This document shows, piece after piece, positions 25,497 to 34,358 of a DNA stretch of 36,219 bases. Source of the stretch: Flavobacteriales bacterium (lineage in GTDB: Bacteria; Bacteroidota; Bacteroidia; Flavobacteriales_D; Crocinitomicaceae); contig JABXHO010000161.1 in the NCBI GenBank assembly GCA_013373595.1, positions 1 through 36,219 of the forward strand. The letters are read 5' to 3'. The notes beneath the pieces are model-generated. The model had not been told where the DNA came from and did not search any database. It saw only the letters and a program-made list of their open reading frames with translations. Numbering within the stretch: position 1 is the stretch's first letter; each line of letters opens with the position of its first letter. The position numbers were made by a program, and so were the translations under genes.

Positions 25497-26972
25497 ATGG
25501 CGCAAAAGTATACAACGCGAGAGCAGGATTACTCCAAGTGGTACAACGAATTAGTAGGAAGAGCAGATTTAGCCGAGCATTCTGATGTAAAAGGATGTAT
25601 GGTGATCAAGCCTTACGGATTTGCTATCTGGGAGAATATCAAGGATGAGCTTGATAAGAGATTCAAGGAAACAGGTCATTCAAATGCATATTTCCCGTTG
25701 TTTATCCCAAAATCGTATTTGAGTAAAGAAGCAAGTCACGTAGAAGGATTTGCCAAAGAATGTGCGGTAGTAACGCATTATCGATTGAAGAATGCAGAAG
25801 ATGGAAGTGGAGTAGTTGTAGATCCTACAGCGAAGCTGGAAGAGGAATTGATCGTACGCCCGACTTCTGAAACAATTATTTGGAACTCGTACAAAAATTG
25901 GATTCAATCATACCGTGACCTCCCAATTTTGATCAACCAATGGGCAAACGTAGTGCGTTGGGAAATGCGTACACGTCTCTTCTTAAGAACAACAGAATTC
26001 TTGTGGCAAGAAGGTCACACGGCTCATGCAACGCGTGATGAAGCGGTTGAGGAAGCTGAAAAAATGAATCAGGTATATGCGGATTTTGCTGAGCAATACA
26101 TGGCAATGCCAGTGATTCAAGGATTGAAAACAGAAAGTGAACGCTTTGCTGGAGCAGATGAAACCTACTGTATCGAAGCAATGATGCAGGATGGAAAAGC
26201 ACTCCAAGCGGGAACATCTCACTTCTTAGGACAGAACTTTGCGAAGGCATTCGACGTGCAGTTCTCGGATAAAGAAGGAAAGCGTGATTTTGTTTGGGCA
26301 ACATCTTGGGGTGTTTCTACGCGTTTGATGGGAGCGCTCATTATGACGCATTCTGATGATGAAGGATTGGTTCTTCCTCCAAAGTTGGCGCCGATTCAAG
26401 TCGTAGCCGTTCCAATTTATAAGTCACAAGAAGATCTAGATAAAATTTCTGAACGCTTCAATGAGTTAGGAGCAAAATTGAAAGCAAAAGGAATCTCATT
26501 TAAATATGACGATGACGATAACCGTCGTCCAGGATGGAAATTTGCCGAATACGAATCAAAAGGTATTCCTGTTCGTTTGGCGATGGGAATGCGTGATTTC
26601 GAAGGAGGGAATATTGAAGTAGCGCGTAGAGATGAGAAAACCAAAGAAGTGGTGAGCTTTGATGGTGTGGATGCATACATTGAGAATCTCTTGGAAGAAA
26701 TTCAGCTCAACCTCTTAAATAAAGCAAAAGCTTACCGCGAGGAACGTACACATAAGGTTGATTCCTACGACGATTTCAAAGTTCAGTTAGAAGAAAAAGG
26801 AGGTTTTTTCTTGGCACACTGGGACGGAACAGCGGAAACAGAAGAAAAAATTAAGCAAGAAACGAAAGCGACCATTCGATGCATTCCTGCAGATCGAGAA
26901 GAAGAAACAGGAACATGCATGGTAACAGGTAAGCCATCCGCTGGTCGTGTTATTTTTGCCAAAGCCTACTAA
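25497..26972 (+). CDS. proS: Prolyl-tRNA synthetase (archaeal/eukaryote-like type)
   Basis: A 491-residue class II aminoacyl-tRNA synthetase that charges tRNA-Pro. It is the short form without the bacterial editing insertion, typical of Bacteroidota. Visible class II features are [12 protein letters not shown], the motif 2 region [26 protein letters not shown], and motif 3 [19 protein letters not shown]. The anticodon-binding domain begins around [12 protein letters not shown], and the C-terminal zinc-type domain found in this class ends with [30 protein letters not shown] near the start is family-typical. The next gene begins one base after its stop. Confidence 0.97.
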   Translation: MAQKYTTREQDYSKWYNELVGRADLAEHSDVKGCMVIKPYGFAIWENIKDELDKRFKETGHSNAYFPLFIPKSYLSKEASHVEGFAKECAVVTHYRLKNAEDGSGVVVDPTAKLEEELIVRPTSETIIWNSYKNWIQSYRDLPILINQWANVVRWEMRTRLFLRTTEFLWQEGHTAHATRDEAVEEAEKMNQVYADFAEQYMAMPVIQGLKTESERFAGADETYCIEAMMQDGKALQAGTSHFLGQNFAKAFDVQFSDKEGKRDFVWATSWGVSTRLMGALIMTHSDDEGLVLPPKLAPIQVVAVPIYKSQEDLDKISERFNELGAKLKAKGISFKYDDDDNRRPGWKFAEYESKGIPVRLAMGMRDFEGGNIEVARRDEKTKEVVSFDGVDAYIENLLEEIQLNLLNKAKAYREERTHKVDSYDDFKVQLEEKGGFFLAHWDGTAETEEKIKQETKATIRCIPADREEETGTCMVTGKPSAGRVIFAKAY

Positions 26973-26973
26973 T

Positions 26974-27663
26974 ATGGAAGAAAAAAATGCAGTGCGTGAA
27001 GGAGTAATCAATTTGTTGCTGAATAAAGCAGCAATGAAGCAAGATATTGCAGATTATTCAGAGAAAGTCTTTGATCAGTTTAAATGGATCATGGAGGATG
27101 AACTCAAAACACTGCGAAAAGCGGTTGATGATAGTCGCGTACGCCTCAAGATGGAGGATAAAGGACATCATGAATTTCGCGTATCCATCGGTAGTGATGT
27201 GCTCGTATTTCAATTGCACCGAAACGTATTCCGCCTACCAGATGAGAATCCACTTTGGAAAACGCCTTATTTGGAGGAGAATGGAGCGAATGGGTTTTTC
27301 GGGATGATTAATATTTACAACTTCTTGGCCGAATCGATCGAACAAAATCGCATCAACGATCCTGGATACTTAATTGGTCGCTTATACCTCAATCATGACG
27401 AAAAATTCATGGTAGAAGGGAAGGGGCAACTCGGTTTTTTGTTTAGAGATTTGGCAAATAGTAAAATGAATGAGGACATTATTCGTCATATTATTCAAGT
27501 TTCAATGGCGTTTGCAATCGAGTTTGATTTGATTACACCTCCATACGAGATGGTTCAGCAAGTGTCTGTAGGACAGATACAAATGATTAGCTCGAATCTT
27601 CAAGTAGCAACAGGAAAACGACTCGGATTTAAGTTCAGTGCGGAAGAGAATTCAGTTTATTGA
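26974..27663 (+). CDS. Conserved-looking cytoplasmic protein of unknown function, coupled to proS
   Basis: A 229-residue soluble protein starting at ATG 26974, one base after the proS stop (the frame extends back into proS but no better start is needed). There is no signal or membrane segment. The N-terminal ~60 residues are helical and charged (MEEKNAVREGVINLLLNKAA, FDQFKWIMEDELKTLRKAV). The middle contains short strands (HEFRVSIGSDVLVFQLHRNVFRL) and LIGRLYLNHDEKFMVEGKGQLGFLF, ending with a Gln-rich VQQVSVGQIQMISSNLQV. I do not recognise a family. The tight spacing suggests co-expression with prolyl-tRNA synthetase but does not show a functional link. Confidence 0.72.
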   Translation: MEEKNAVREGVINLLLNKAAMKQDIADYSEKVFDQFKWIMEDELKTLRKAVDDSRVRLKMEDKGHHEFRVSIGSDVLVFQLHRNVFRLPDENPLWKTPYLEENGANGFFGMINIYNFLAESIEQNRINDPGYLIGRLYLNHDEKFMVEGKGQLGFLFRDLANSKMNEDIIRHIIQVSMAFAIEFDLITPPYEMVQQVSVGQIQMISSNLQVATGKRLGFKFSAEENSVY

Positions 27664-27683
27664 AAAAAATATTGCAACGGTTG

Positions 27684-27714
27684 TTGATCATTAAAGAAAT
27701 TCACTTTATATTTG
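27684..27714 (+). promoter_or_regulatory. Consensus Bacteroidota promoter for tRNA-Glu and rpsT
   Basis: A TTG -33 element (27684-27686), a 20-base spacer and a perfect -7 element TATATTTG (27707-27714). Transcription should start near 27721, about 33 bases before the tRNA. No terminator lies between the tRNA and rpsT, so both are probably in one transcript. Confidence 0.75.
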
Positions 27715-27753
27715 CACTCCCAAAATAACAAGAGGGAATTGAAATTATAAGTT

Positions 27754-27825
27754 GGCCCATTCGTCTAGTGGTTAGGACGCCAGGTTTTCATCCTGGAAAC
27801 AGGAGTTCGATTCTCCTATGGGCTG
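27754..27825 (+). tRNA. tRNA-Glu (anticodon UUC)
   Basis: A full cloverleaf of 72 bases. The acceptor GGCCCAT pairs with ATGGGCT (first pair G-T) and the discriminator is G825. The D arm contains TAGTGGTTAGGA. The anticodon stem CCAGG/CCTGG encloses loop TTTTCAT, giving anticodon TTC. The T arm is AGGAG-TTCGATT-CTCCT. No CCA is encoded; the next bases are CACAAG. Confidence 0.97.
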
Positions 27826-27858
27826 CACAAGTAGAAAAAGAAAATAAAAAAGAAAAAA

Positions 27859-28110
27859 ATGGCGAATCATAAGTCAGCATTAAAAAGAATTCGATCAAAC
27901 GAAACGAAGAGACTTCGTAACAAGTATCAGCACAAAACAACACGTAACGCTATCCGTAACTTGCGTTCTGTTGAAGATAAAGCTGAAGCTACAAAGTTGA
28001 TCCCTTCTGTATTCAGTATGATCGATAAATTGGCGAAAAGAAATGTCATTCACAAAAACAAAGCAGCGAACTTGAAATCAGGTTTGCAAGTAAAAGTGAA
28101 TAACTTGTAA
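27859..28110 (+). CDS. rpsT: 30S ribosomal protein S20
   Basis: An 83-residue, very basic protein that binds 16S rRNA in the small subunit. It opens with [23 protein letters not shown] and continues with the family pattern [28 protein letters not shown]. The length is normal. It lies 33 bases after the tRNA-Glu gene behind the same promoter and is preceded by an A-rich leader, as usual for Bacteroidota ribosomal genes. A strong terminator follows. Confidence 0.97.
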   Translation: MANHKSALKRIRSNETKRLRNKYQHKTTRNAIRNLRSVEDKAEATKLIPSVFSMIDKLAKRNVIHKNKAANLKSGLQVKVNNL

Positions 28111-28131
28111 TTCGTCCTTTTAGGAAATTGT

Positions 28132-28169
28132 AAGGGACATTCCGATTGATTTCGGTATGTCCCTTTTTT
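28132..28169 (+). terminator. Rho-independent terminator of rpsT
   Basis: AAGGGACAT (28132-28140) pairs with ATGTCCCTT (28157-28165). After one T-T mismatch, CCGA pairs with TCGG to extend the stem to 13 pairs. Six T follow (28164-28169). It lies 21 bases after the stop. Confidence 0.9.
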
Positions 28170-28286
28170 CGTTTGCGCTTTTTCGAAACGATTACACAAT
28201 TCTTCATAAAATCTGTCTAAATTCGCTCTGCGGTATCAGAATCGTGAAACATTAATGGAATCTTCGCGTTTTAACCCTACGGTTCA

Positions 28287-30014
28287 ATGTTGAAAAATAG
28301 TCTATTTGTATTGATTGCACTGCTGTCCGGAAGTTCATTCGGACAATATTCGTATGAGTACGATACACTGTCGATTAATCATAGAATGTACGGAAAGGCG
28401 GATTCTGCAGATGCCAAATCGGGACTATTACCAACAACCTTTGATGGTGGCGTAGCATTATTGAATGCACAAGGATTTTCTATCGATCGCTTAAACAATG
28501 ATTTTGGCGGTTTGCGTTTCAATTCACGAATTCAACCCAGAAAAATGCGATTTTCAGCATTGCCTTATATTGGATTCGGATATTCTTTTGGAGCACAGGG
28601 AACTCAATTTGTTCGGGCTGAGTACGTCCAATCGTTCACCGACAGTCTTGTTGTAAATATCGATTATGCGGCAAACATTGGAACAGGCTATCTCAGGAAT
28701 GCAAATTTCCGCTCCAGTAAAGTGAATGCAAATCTCGAGTGGAAGGCAAAACGATATACATTACAATTTCAAGGCGCTTATTTTTCCGACTCTTTGAGTC
28801 ACAACGGGGGAATTTCAGATCCATCTAGTGTTGAAACCTTTGGTTTGGAATTTACGCCAGTGTACAAATCAAATGCTACCTCGAAAAATCAATATGGGAA
28901 AATCGGTCTGAACAATTATTTCTTCTTTAATAAAGAAGGACAGAACCGTGTTGGCTTGGTGACAAGACATCTGTATGACATCAAGTATAGAGCGTATCAT
29001 GAATTTAGTGATACCTTATCCAGCATTTACGCAAGTACGAATATTGATACACTAGAGACGTATGATCGCGTAAATCTTGCTCGACTTCAGAATTCCGGAG
29101 GACTGTTTTTCGCTCGTGGCAATAAATACGTCGATTTTTCAGTTGGACACACGTATTGGAGTAACCTCAATCTTGGAAACGATTTTGACACAACTGAAAT
29201 CGATCTTGCTTCTGAGCTTCGTTGGAATTTTGGTCCAATTCTACTGAAGAATTCATTCAGACAAAATATTTACGGACGATTTGGAGCACTTTCAGAAGAA
29301 GCGAGTTTAAGTTATGATGTTTCAAAGTGGATCGTTGGGACCAAACTAGGACTTTATCGCAACGCCCCCGACCCCTTCAAACGAAGTTATTTTGCTAATA
29401 ATTATTCATATGCTCTGAGCGAAATCAATTTGGAGGACCGCTTAACCGTTGGAGGAAGTGTTCATTACCGAATCAAGGGAGATTCAATCAATGTGGGAGC
29501 ATATGTAAATTCCTTGGCAGTACGGAATGCTTACCTATTCGACGGGATCGAATGGAATCCGTCCGGAGCATTAAATGCTCTACAGTTCGGAGTAAATGGA
29601 CAGTTTCAAGCGGGGAAATTCCATTTTCATCCAAGAGTCATCTATTCTTCCGCTCCAAATAGTTACCTCCCTCAAATTCAAGGGTACGCTCGCGTGTTCT
29701 TTAAATCAAGAGTATTCAAAGCGAAAAAGTTATTATTACTGATTGGAGTGGATGGATCGTACATTTCAGATTATCAACCGCGTAATTTTGTTCCATCAAT
29801 GGGGGCATATACGTGGGAACTCACGTCGGCTCCATCAAAAGGAATGGCGAATGCTCACTTTTTTACATCCATCGAAATTAGTACGTTCCGATTCTTTGTT
29901 CGTTATGAAAATATTGGATATTTCTGGAATGATAAATTGACGGAGGAATACGTGGGATATCCAATTGCAAGTCAACGGGTAAGACTTGGTTTAAGTTGGA
30001 GTTTTTTCAATTAA
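28287..30014 (+). CDS. Putative outer-membrane porin (Porin_10-like)
   Basis: A 575-residue protein with a signal peptide (MLKNSLFVLIALLSGSSFGQ, 1-20). The rest is beta-rich, with alternating hydrophobic/polar strands, many Tyr/Phe girdle residues and repeated strand pairs such as RFSALPYIGFGYSF, YVDFSVGHTYWSNL and FRFFVRYENIGYFW. It ends VRLGLSWSFFN, with the terminal aromatic residue region typical of outer-membrane barrels. Length and character match the Bacteroidota putative porin family PF14121 (Porin_10); this assignment is from memory. Substrate unknown. It has its own spacer on both sides. Confidence 0.75.
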   Translation: MLKNSLFVLIALLSGSSFGQYSYEYDTLSINHRMYGKADSADAKSGLLPTTFDGGVALLNAQGFSIDRLNNDFGGLRFNSRIQPRKMRFSALPYIGFGYSFGAQGTQFVRAEYVQSFTDSLVVNIDYAANIGTGYLRNANFRSSKVNANLEWKAKRYTLQFQGAYFSDSLSHNGGISDPSSVETFGLEFTPVYKSNATSKNQYGKIGLNNYFFFNKEGQNRVGLVTRHLYDIKYRAYHEFSDTLSSIYASTNIDTLETYDRVNLARLQNSGGLFFARGNKYVDFSVGHTYWSNLNLGNDFDTTEIDLASELRWNFGPILLKNSFRQNIYGRFGALSEEASLSYDVSKWIVGTKLGLYRNAPDPFKRSYFANNYSYALSEINLEDRLTVGGSVHYRIKGDSINVGAYVNSLAVRNAYLFDGIEWNPSGALNALQFGVNGQFQAGKFHFHPRVIYSSAPNSYLPQIQGYARVFFKSRVFKAKKLLLLIGVDGSYISDYQPRNFVPSMGAYTWELTSAPSKGMANAHFFTSIEISTFRFFVRYENIGYFWNDKLTEEYVGYPIASQRVRLGLSWSFFN

Positions 30015-30052
30015 TCTTGATTTCGATTTCTTTCGAAACCGTTATAAAAAGG

Positions 30053-30083
30053 GAAAGCAGCAGAAAAAAATCCTACTGCTTTC
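30053..30083. terminator. Hairpin after the porin gene
   Basis: GAAAGCAGCAG (30053-30063) pairs with CTACTGCTTTC (30073-30083) over 10 of 11 positions around a nine-base loop, 38 bases after the porin stop. No T-run follows on the plus strand. On the minus strand it is followed by CCCTTTTT, but no minus gene ends here. It may be a weak terminator or mRNA-stabilising stem. Confidence 0.4.
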
Positions 30084-30381
30084 ATACCTAACCTACCTTT
30101 TACAACTAAACCTAGGACCAATGTAGCGAAGTTGTTTCATAATCACAAGATTTTCCGCACTTTAATGAATATTTTTATGGTCTGATCGAATGTTCGATAG
30201 GGTTCATTGACCGATTTTTACAAAATCACGATTATTTTTCAACTTTTACTCCGATTTTCCGATCAATTTGACAGCTCATTTTCTTCTCTTTTCATTATTA
30301 ATAATTTGATGATTAGTTTATTAAATTGTGTGATTTGTTTCCAAATATTCGTATAAACAGCAAACGATTCTATCGATCATC

Positions 30382-30410
30382 TTGAGTTCAAATCTCATTG
30401 ATTATATTTG
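30382..30410 (+). promoter_or_regulatory. Consensus promoter immediately upstream of fabG
   Basis: TTG (30382-30384), an 18-base spacer and a perfect -7 element TATATTTG (30403-30410). The ATG is at 30426, so the transcript would have a leader of only about 8-10 bases. The TTG inside this -7 box is in frame with fabG but should not be taken as its start. Confidence 0.65.
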
Positions 30411-30425
30411 CCAAAAAAGAACGAA

Positions 30426-31172
30426 ATGAATTTACTTGAAAATAAAGTTGTCATCATAACTGGTGCTTCGAGAGGTATTGGGAAATCAATTGCAGAGGCA
30501 TGCGTAGAGCAAGGAGCCAAAGTTGCATTTACTTACTTGTCATCAGATGAAAAAGCAAAAGCGCTTGAAACGGAATTGTCAAAAAACGGAGGTGTAGCGA
30601 AAGGATTTAAATCAGACGCGTCAAAATTTGACGATGCACAGGCCTTGGTAGATGCAGTGATTGAAGAATTCGGTACTGTTGATGTTCTTGTGAACAACGC
30701 TGGAATCACGCGCGACACTTTATTAATGAGAATGTCTGAAGAACAATGGGATGAAGTGATCAATACGAATTTGAAGTCAGCTTTCAACTTGACAAAAGCT
30801 GTTCAACGTCCGATGTTGAAGGCGCGCAAAGGGTCGATCATCAATATGTCTTCAGTTGTTGGAGTTAGCGGAAATGCTGGACAAGCGAACTACGCGGCAT
30901 CTAAAGCTGGATTGATTGGTTTCACAAAGTCTGTCGCTCAAGAATTAGGATCGAGAAATATTCGTTGCAATGCCATTGCACCTGGTTTCATCGAAACAGA
31001 AATGACGGATGCTTTGGATCAAAAAGTAGTAGAGGAGTGGAGAGCATCTATTCCATTGAAGCGCGGAGGTTCGCCAAAAGATGTAGCAGATTTGACTGTT
31101 TTCTTGGCTTCTGATATGTCGTCATACATTACTGGACAAACAATTAATGTTTGCGGAGGAATGTTGATGTAA
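30426..31172 (+). CDS. fabG: 3-oxoacyl-ACP reductase FabG-like (SDR family)
   Basis: A 248-residue classical short-chain dehydrogenase. The N-terminal Rossmann motif TGASRGIGKSIAE (residues 13-25) binds NAD(P)H, with NNAG at about 89-92. The catalytic tetrad is Asn (about 113), Ser in INMSSVVG (about 141), and Tyr and Lys in NYAASKAG (about 154 and 158). IAPGFIETEMT and the C terminus YITGQTINVCGGML are strongly FabG-like, and the length equals that of typical FabG. It should reduce 3-ketoacyl-ACP in fatty-acid elongation. Because SDRs are numerous and no other fab gene is adjacent, a related reductase role is possible. A bidirectional hairpin terminator follows. Confidence 0.88.
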   Translation: MNLLENKVVIITGASRGIGKSIAEACVEQGAKVAFTYLSSDEKAKALETELSKNGGVAKGFKSDASKFDDAQALVDAVIEEFGTVDVLVNNAGITRDTLLMRMSEEQWDEVINTNLKSAFNLTKAVQRPMLKARKGSIINMSSVVGVSGNAGQANYAASKAGLIGFTKSVAQELGSRNIRCNAIAPGFIETEMTDALDQKVVEEWRASIPLKRGGSPKDVADLTVFLASDMSSYITGQTINVCGGMLM

Positions 31173-31207
31173 GAATAAATGACTTGCCTTGAGCAAGAAA
31201 AGAAATG

Positions 31208-31242
31208 ACCCAATTTTGCTACTGAGCGAAGTTGGGTTTTTT
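31208..31242 (+). terminator. Terminator of fabG, probably bidirectional
   Basis: ACCCAATTTTGCT (31208-31220) pairs along its whole 13-base length (two G-T wobbles) with AGCGAAGTTGGGT (31225-31237) around a four-base loop. Six T end the plus strand (31237-31242). On the minus strand the same stem is followed by CATTTCTTTTC, so it may also stop the convergent ABC-transporter transcript, whose stop codon (31219-31221) lies inside the hairpin. Confidence 0.85.
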
Positions 31243-34200
31243 ATTGCGTCTTAGTCGACGGGAGATTTTCACACCTAGCTTCAAGACTTTCTTTAGCCAA
31301 TCAAAATAGAGAGCGATATAAGTGATCAATGCGATTAACCAAAGTACACCGAGGTTAATCCAATACGTGTCGACTAATTTCCCAAAGATGAATTTCTTCG
31401 GTGCGTAAAAGTGCGATGAGAAAAAGGAAACTTCCTTACTCGGAATGTTATAGATAGGCTCATCATTCTGATAAATATGACCATCTTGAATGATCATTTT
31501 ATTCGTCTCAAGCTTGTTCGTAACGAGGTTCATCAAGCTTTCATTCGTGTACGTATCTCTCAGCTTAATGTATTGCTCCGTACCAATTTGATCAATGGTT
31601 CTCTGGATGGTAGCACTGTGCTTGTTCACTTTGACACGCCATGCAGCATCCAAAATTTCCAGGTATTTATTCAATCGTTTGAAATCACTCTCTTTTGTCC
31701 CATTTTTGACAGCTTTCAAACAGCCATCACAAGAAAGTTGGTGCCAAGAACTGATTTCTCTTGATAATTCCTTGTAGAGCAGGTTTCTAGAGAACTCAAC
31801 TTCCTCGGCAGGTGTGTCTTCATTAACGATTAAGCGAAGGTTTCTTCTGACTTCGGGGAGCCAGTAATCTTTCTTCCACTTTGCTGAGCTCTGACGAACA
31901 TGCGCGTCAAAATAATAGGTTTCAAGCGGATTATTACTCGCTTGTTCTACGGCAAGAGCTTCGTACGCCCATCTTGAAGCCATAATGTTCCCGACCCACG
32001 GAACTTTCGTTGCGTTGGAGAGCGAAGGATGTAGCTTGTCGAATTTCACAATCACACCACTGAACAATAATTGTGGTATGATCAAAAGCGGAACGATGAT
32101 GTAAATAACCTTCGCGGAGTTGAAAGCACTCGAAATATTGAGTCCAACTAAATTCGCTAAGCACGAGGTAGAGAACAAAATCAACCAATAATCGAAATAC
32201 ATTCCTTTGATTTCAAGGATTGAATTGGAAATCAAAACGAATAAAAGCGATTGAATGGCTGAAATACTAAAGAGAATCGTGATTTTCGATAGGAGATAAC
32301 TGTTCTTCGATAAATTCAAGAAGCGTTCCCTTTCCAAGATTTTTTTATCCCGATTAATCTCTTCGGCGGCAATCACGAGACCAATAAAGATGGAAACGAT
32401 GACAGAGATGAAGATAAACTGAGGAATATTCTCGTTGGTATAGAAGGAATACTCGGTATGACCTTTATTATTTGAGAAGTACTTCGTGAAAAACGAAAGC
32501 ACCAATGCCAAAACGGGAGAGATCAAACCATTAATGATCAAATATTGTCTATTGGCGATTTTACTTAAGAAATCACGCGTGATGTAACTGTAGAACTGAC
32601 GTAATTTACTCGGAAGCTTCGTGCTGATTTCCGGTTTTTCATCGTGCTCAGTAACTTGCGGGGTTTCTTTGTGCGTATGATACAAGAGGTGCCAATCTTC
32701 CGGAGATTTTTTACGCACAGCCGTTTCATTTCCAAATTCATCAACAATTTTTCGGTCAATCAAGTTGAAAATTTGCTCTGGATTCACATTTCCACACAAG
32801 CTACATTCGCGCTCATGGGCATTTCCTTGGTATGAATGTGTTTTGAAGTGCACGAGTGCATTGAGCGGAATTCCATCGTAAACGAGATGTCCACCCTGAT
32901 CCATGATCAACAAACGGTCGAAAAGTTTGAAGATCGTAGAAGACGGTTGGTGAATCACCACAAAGACAAGTGTTCCTCGCAAGGAAAGTTCTTTGAGCAA
33001 ATCCATGATATTTTCCGAATCCTTACTCGATAATCCCGATGTCGGCTCATCCACAAACAAAATTTGAGGATTACGAATCAATTCGAGTGCAATATTCAAT
33101 CGTTTTCGCTGTCCACCTGAAATTACTTTCTCGAGTGGTGATCCAACTTTCAAATCCTTGGCCTCGTACAAACCAATATTGGAGAGGAGGCGAACCACTT
33201 TATTCGTGATTTGCTGAATGTTTTCTCCACCCATCGAAAGTCGAGCCGCAAAGAAAAGATTCTCAAAAACGGTCAGCTCTTCAATCAAGAGGTCACTTTG
33301 ACTCACGTTCCCGATCAAGCCCTGAAGTTGGTCTGCATCTTCATGAAGATCGAGTCCATTAATTTCAACATTTCCATACGTTGGTTTTATCTTTCCGTTG
33401 AAAATGTTCATCAAGGTGGTTTTTCCAGCTCCCGAACCTCCCATAATTCCAATCATGTTTCCCGAGTTCGTCGAGAAACTCATGCGATGAATGGCCGTTT
33501 GATTGAAAGCAAAGGAATGCAGAATGTTTTTTGCTGAAAATGTTAACTCTTTACTGACGTCGAACTGAGAAATTCTCGAGACCAAATCGCTGTAATAGAT
33601 CTGACTGCTTTTCGATGTACGTACGGTAGACCCAATATTGAACATATAGGTCTTATCAACCGCGACAATTTGACCGTTAATGATCAATTCATCCATTCCA
33701 TAGTAGCGGAAAAACATCGTGTTGACACTTTCAATGTTTACTACCTGAATGGGAGCATCGAGACCTTCAACAATGGAAGATTCTGCATGTTCAAACGTGA
33801 AATTATTGTTGGGAACATAATAAAAGTGGTCTTCCGTATCAACCAAGTCGCCCAAACCATTTCCTTTCGTAGCGGTTAATTCGTTGAGTGCTGTATATTC
33901 CTTGAAGCTAATGTTAAAGGCATCCGCAACTGTTTGAACAAAGTCTTGTTCCTTTTCCGTTTGCTGATTATCCGTGTTGATGAATTCCAGAATACGCACC
34001 AACACAATCATCTTCTGGCGCTGCGTCAACTCTTCGTTGATTTGCGAACAGATCCGTAAAACTTTTACCGCTTGAAGTGAGGTACGTTTATTTCCACCAC
34101 GCTTCGAAAAAAGCTTTCCGCGCGTTTCATTTAGGAAATTATCGAAAATAGAAAGGTACTTGTTGACATCCGAAGAACTCAACTCCGACTTTAGAAAACT

Positions 34201-34335
34201 TTCAATGATTTTTACCCCTCTCGAACTCCGAATGGTAGGAATAATGTCCGCATCATCAACATCATCCTGCACTTCATCAACCTTTGCAATAATCGCAAAG
34301 AGCTGCATCAATGCACGAAGTATACGTTCACTCAT
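31219..34335 (-). CDS. ABCG-like ABC transporter with N-terminal TerB-like region
   Basis: A 1038-residue fusion of ATPase and permease. Residues about 1-150 are helical and resemble a TerB/tellurite-resistance-type domain (ALMQLFAIIAKVDEVQDD ... RQKMIVLVRILEFINTD). Residues about 180-260 are beta-rich and could be FHA-like. The ABC domain (about 265-500) has Walker A GGSGAGKT (299-306), signature ISGGQRKR (405-412) and Walker B ILFVDEP (425-431). An ABC-2/ABCG-type membrane domain follows (helices from about 600 to 765), with a final helix at about 990-1011. An unusual ~215-residue soluble segment at about 770-985 precedes the last helix. Two CxxC pairs stand out (C511/C514 and C869/C872). 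Substrate unknown; ABCG half-transporters usually export lipophilic molecules. It is the last gene of a three-gene operon, 23 bases after the previous stop. Confidence 0.88.
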   Translation of the reverse strand: MSERILRALMQLFAIIAKVDEVQDDVDDADIIPTIRSSRGVKIIESFLKSELSSSDVNKYLSIFDNFLNETRGKLFSKRGGNKRTSLQAVKVLRICSQINEELTQRQKMIVLVRILEFINTDNQQTEKEQDFVQTVADAFNISFKEYTALNELTATKGNGLGDLVDTEDHFYYVPNNNFTFEHAESSIVEGLDAPIQVVNIESVNTMFFRYYGMDELIINGQIVAVDKTYMFNIGSTVRTSKSSQIYYSDLVSRISQFDVSKELTFSAKNILHSFAFNQTAIHRMSFSTNSGNMIGIMGGSGAGKTTLMNIFNGKIKPTYGNVEINGLDLHEDADQLQGLIGNVSQSDLLIEELTVFENLFFAARLSMGGENIQQITNKVVRLLSNIGLYEAKDLKVGSPLEKVISGGQRKRLNIALELIRNPQILFVDEPTSGLSSKDSENIMDLLKELSLRGTLVFVVIHQPSSTIFKLFDRLLIMDQGGHLVYDGIPLNALVHFKTHSYQGNAHERECSLCGNVNPEQIFNLIDRKIVDEFGNETAVRKKSPEDWHLLYHTHKETPQVTEHDEKPEISTKLPSKLRQFYSYITRDFLSKIANRQYLIINGLISPVLALVLSFFTKYFSNNKGHTEYSFYTNENIPQFIFISVIVSIFIGLVIAAEEINRDKKILERERFLNLSKNSYLLSKITILFSISAIQSLLFVLISNSILEIKGMYFDYWLILFSTSCLANLVGLNISSAFNSAKVIYIIVPLLIIPQLLFSGVIVKFDKLHPSLSNATKVPWVGNIMASRWAYEALAVEQASNNPLETYYFDAHVRQSSAKWKKDYWLPEVRRNLRLIVNEDTPAEEVEFSRNLLYKELSREISSWHQLSCDGCLKAVKNGTKESDFKRLNKYLEILDAAWRVKVNKHSATIQRTIDQIGTEQYIKLRDTYTNESLMNLVTNKLETNKMIIQDGHIYQNDEPIYNIPSKEVSFFSSHFYAPKKFIFGKLVDTYWINLGVLWLIALITYIALYFDWLKKVLKLGVKISRRLRRNKKPNFAQ

Positions 34336-34358
34336 TCACCGTGGTATGAAAGTGGTTC

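Larger units (their letters stand above)
30015..30425. other. Gene-free AT-rich stretch between porin and fabG
   Basis: I see no credible coding frame in these 411 bases on either strand. It holds a hairpin at 30053-30083 (listed separately), a TTTCGAAA palindrome near 30030, an AT-rich middle (30170-30360) with several stops in all frames, and the fabG promoter at its right end. A small RNA is possible but nothing shows it. Confidence 0.6.
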
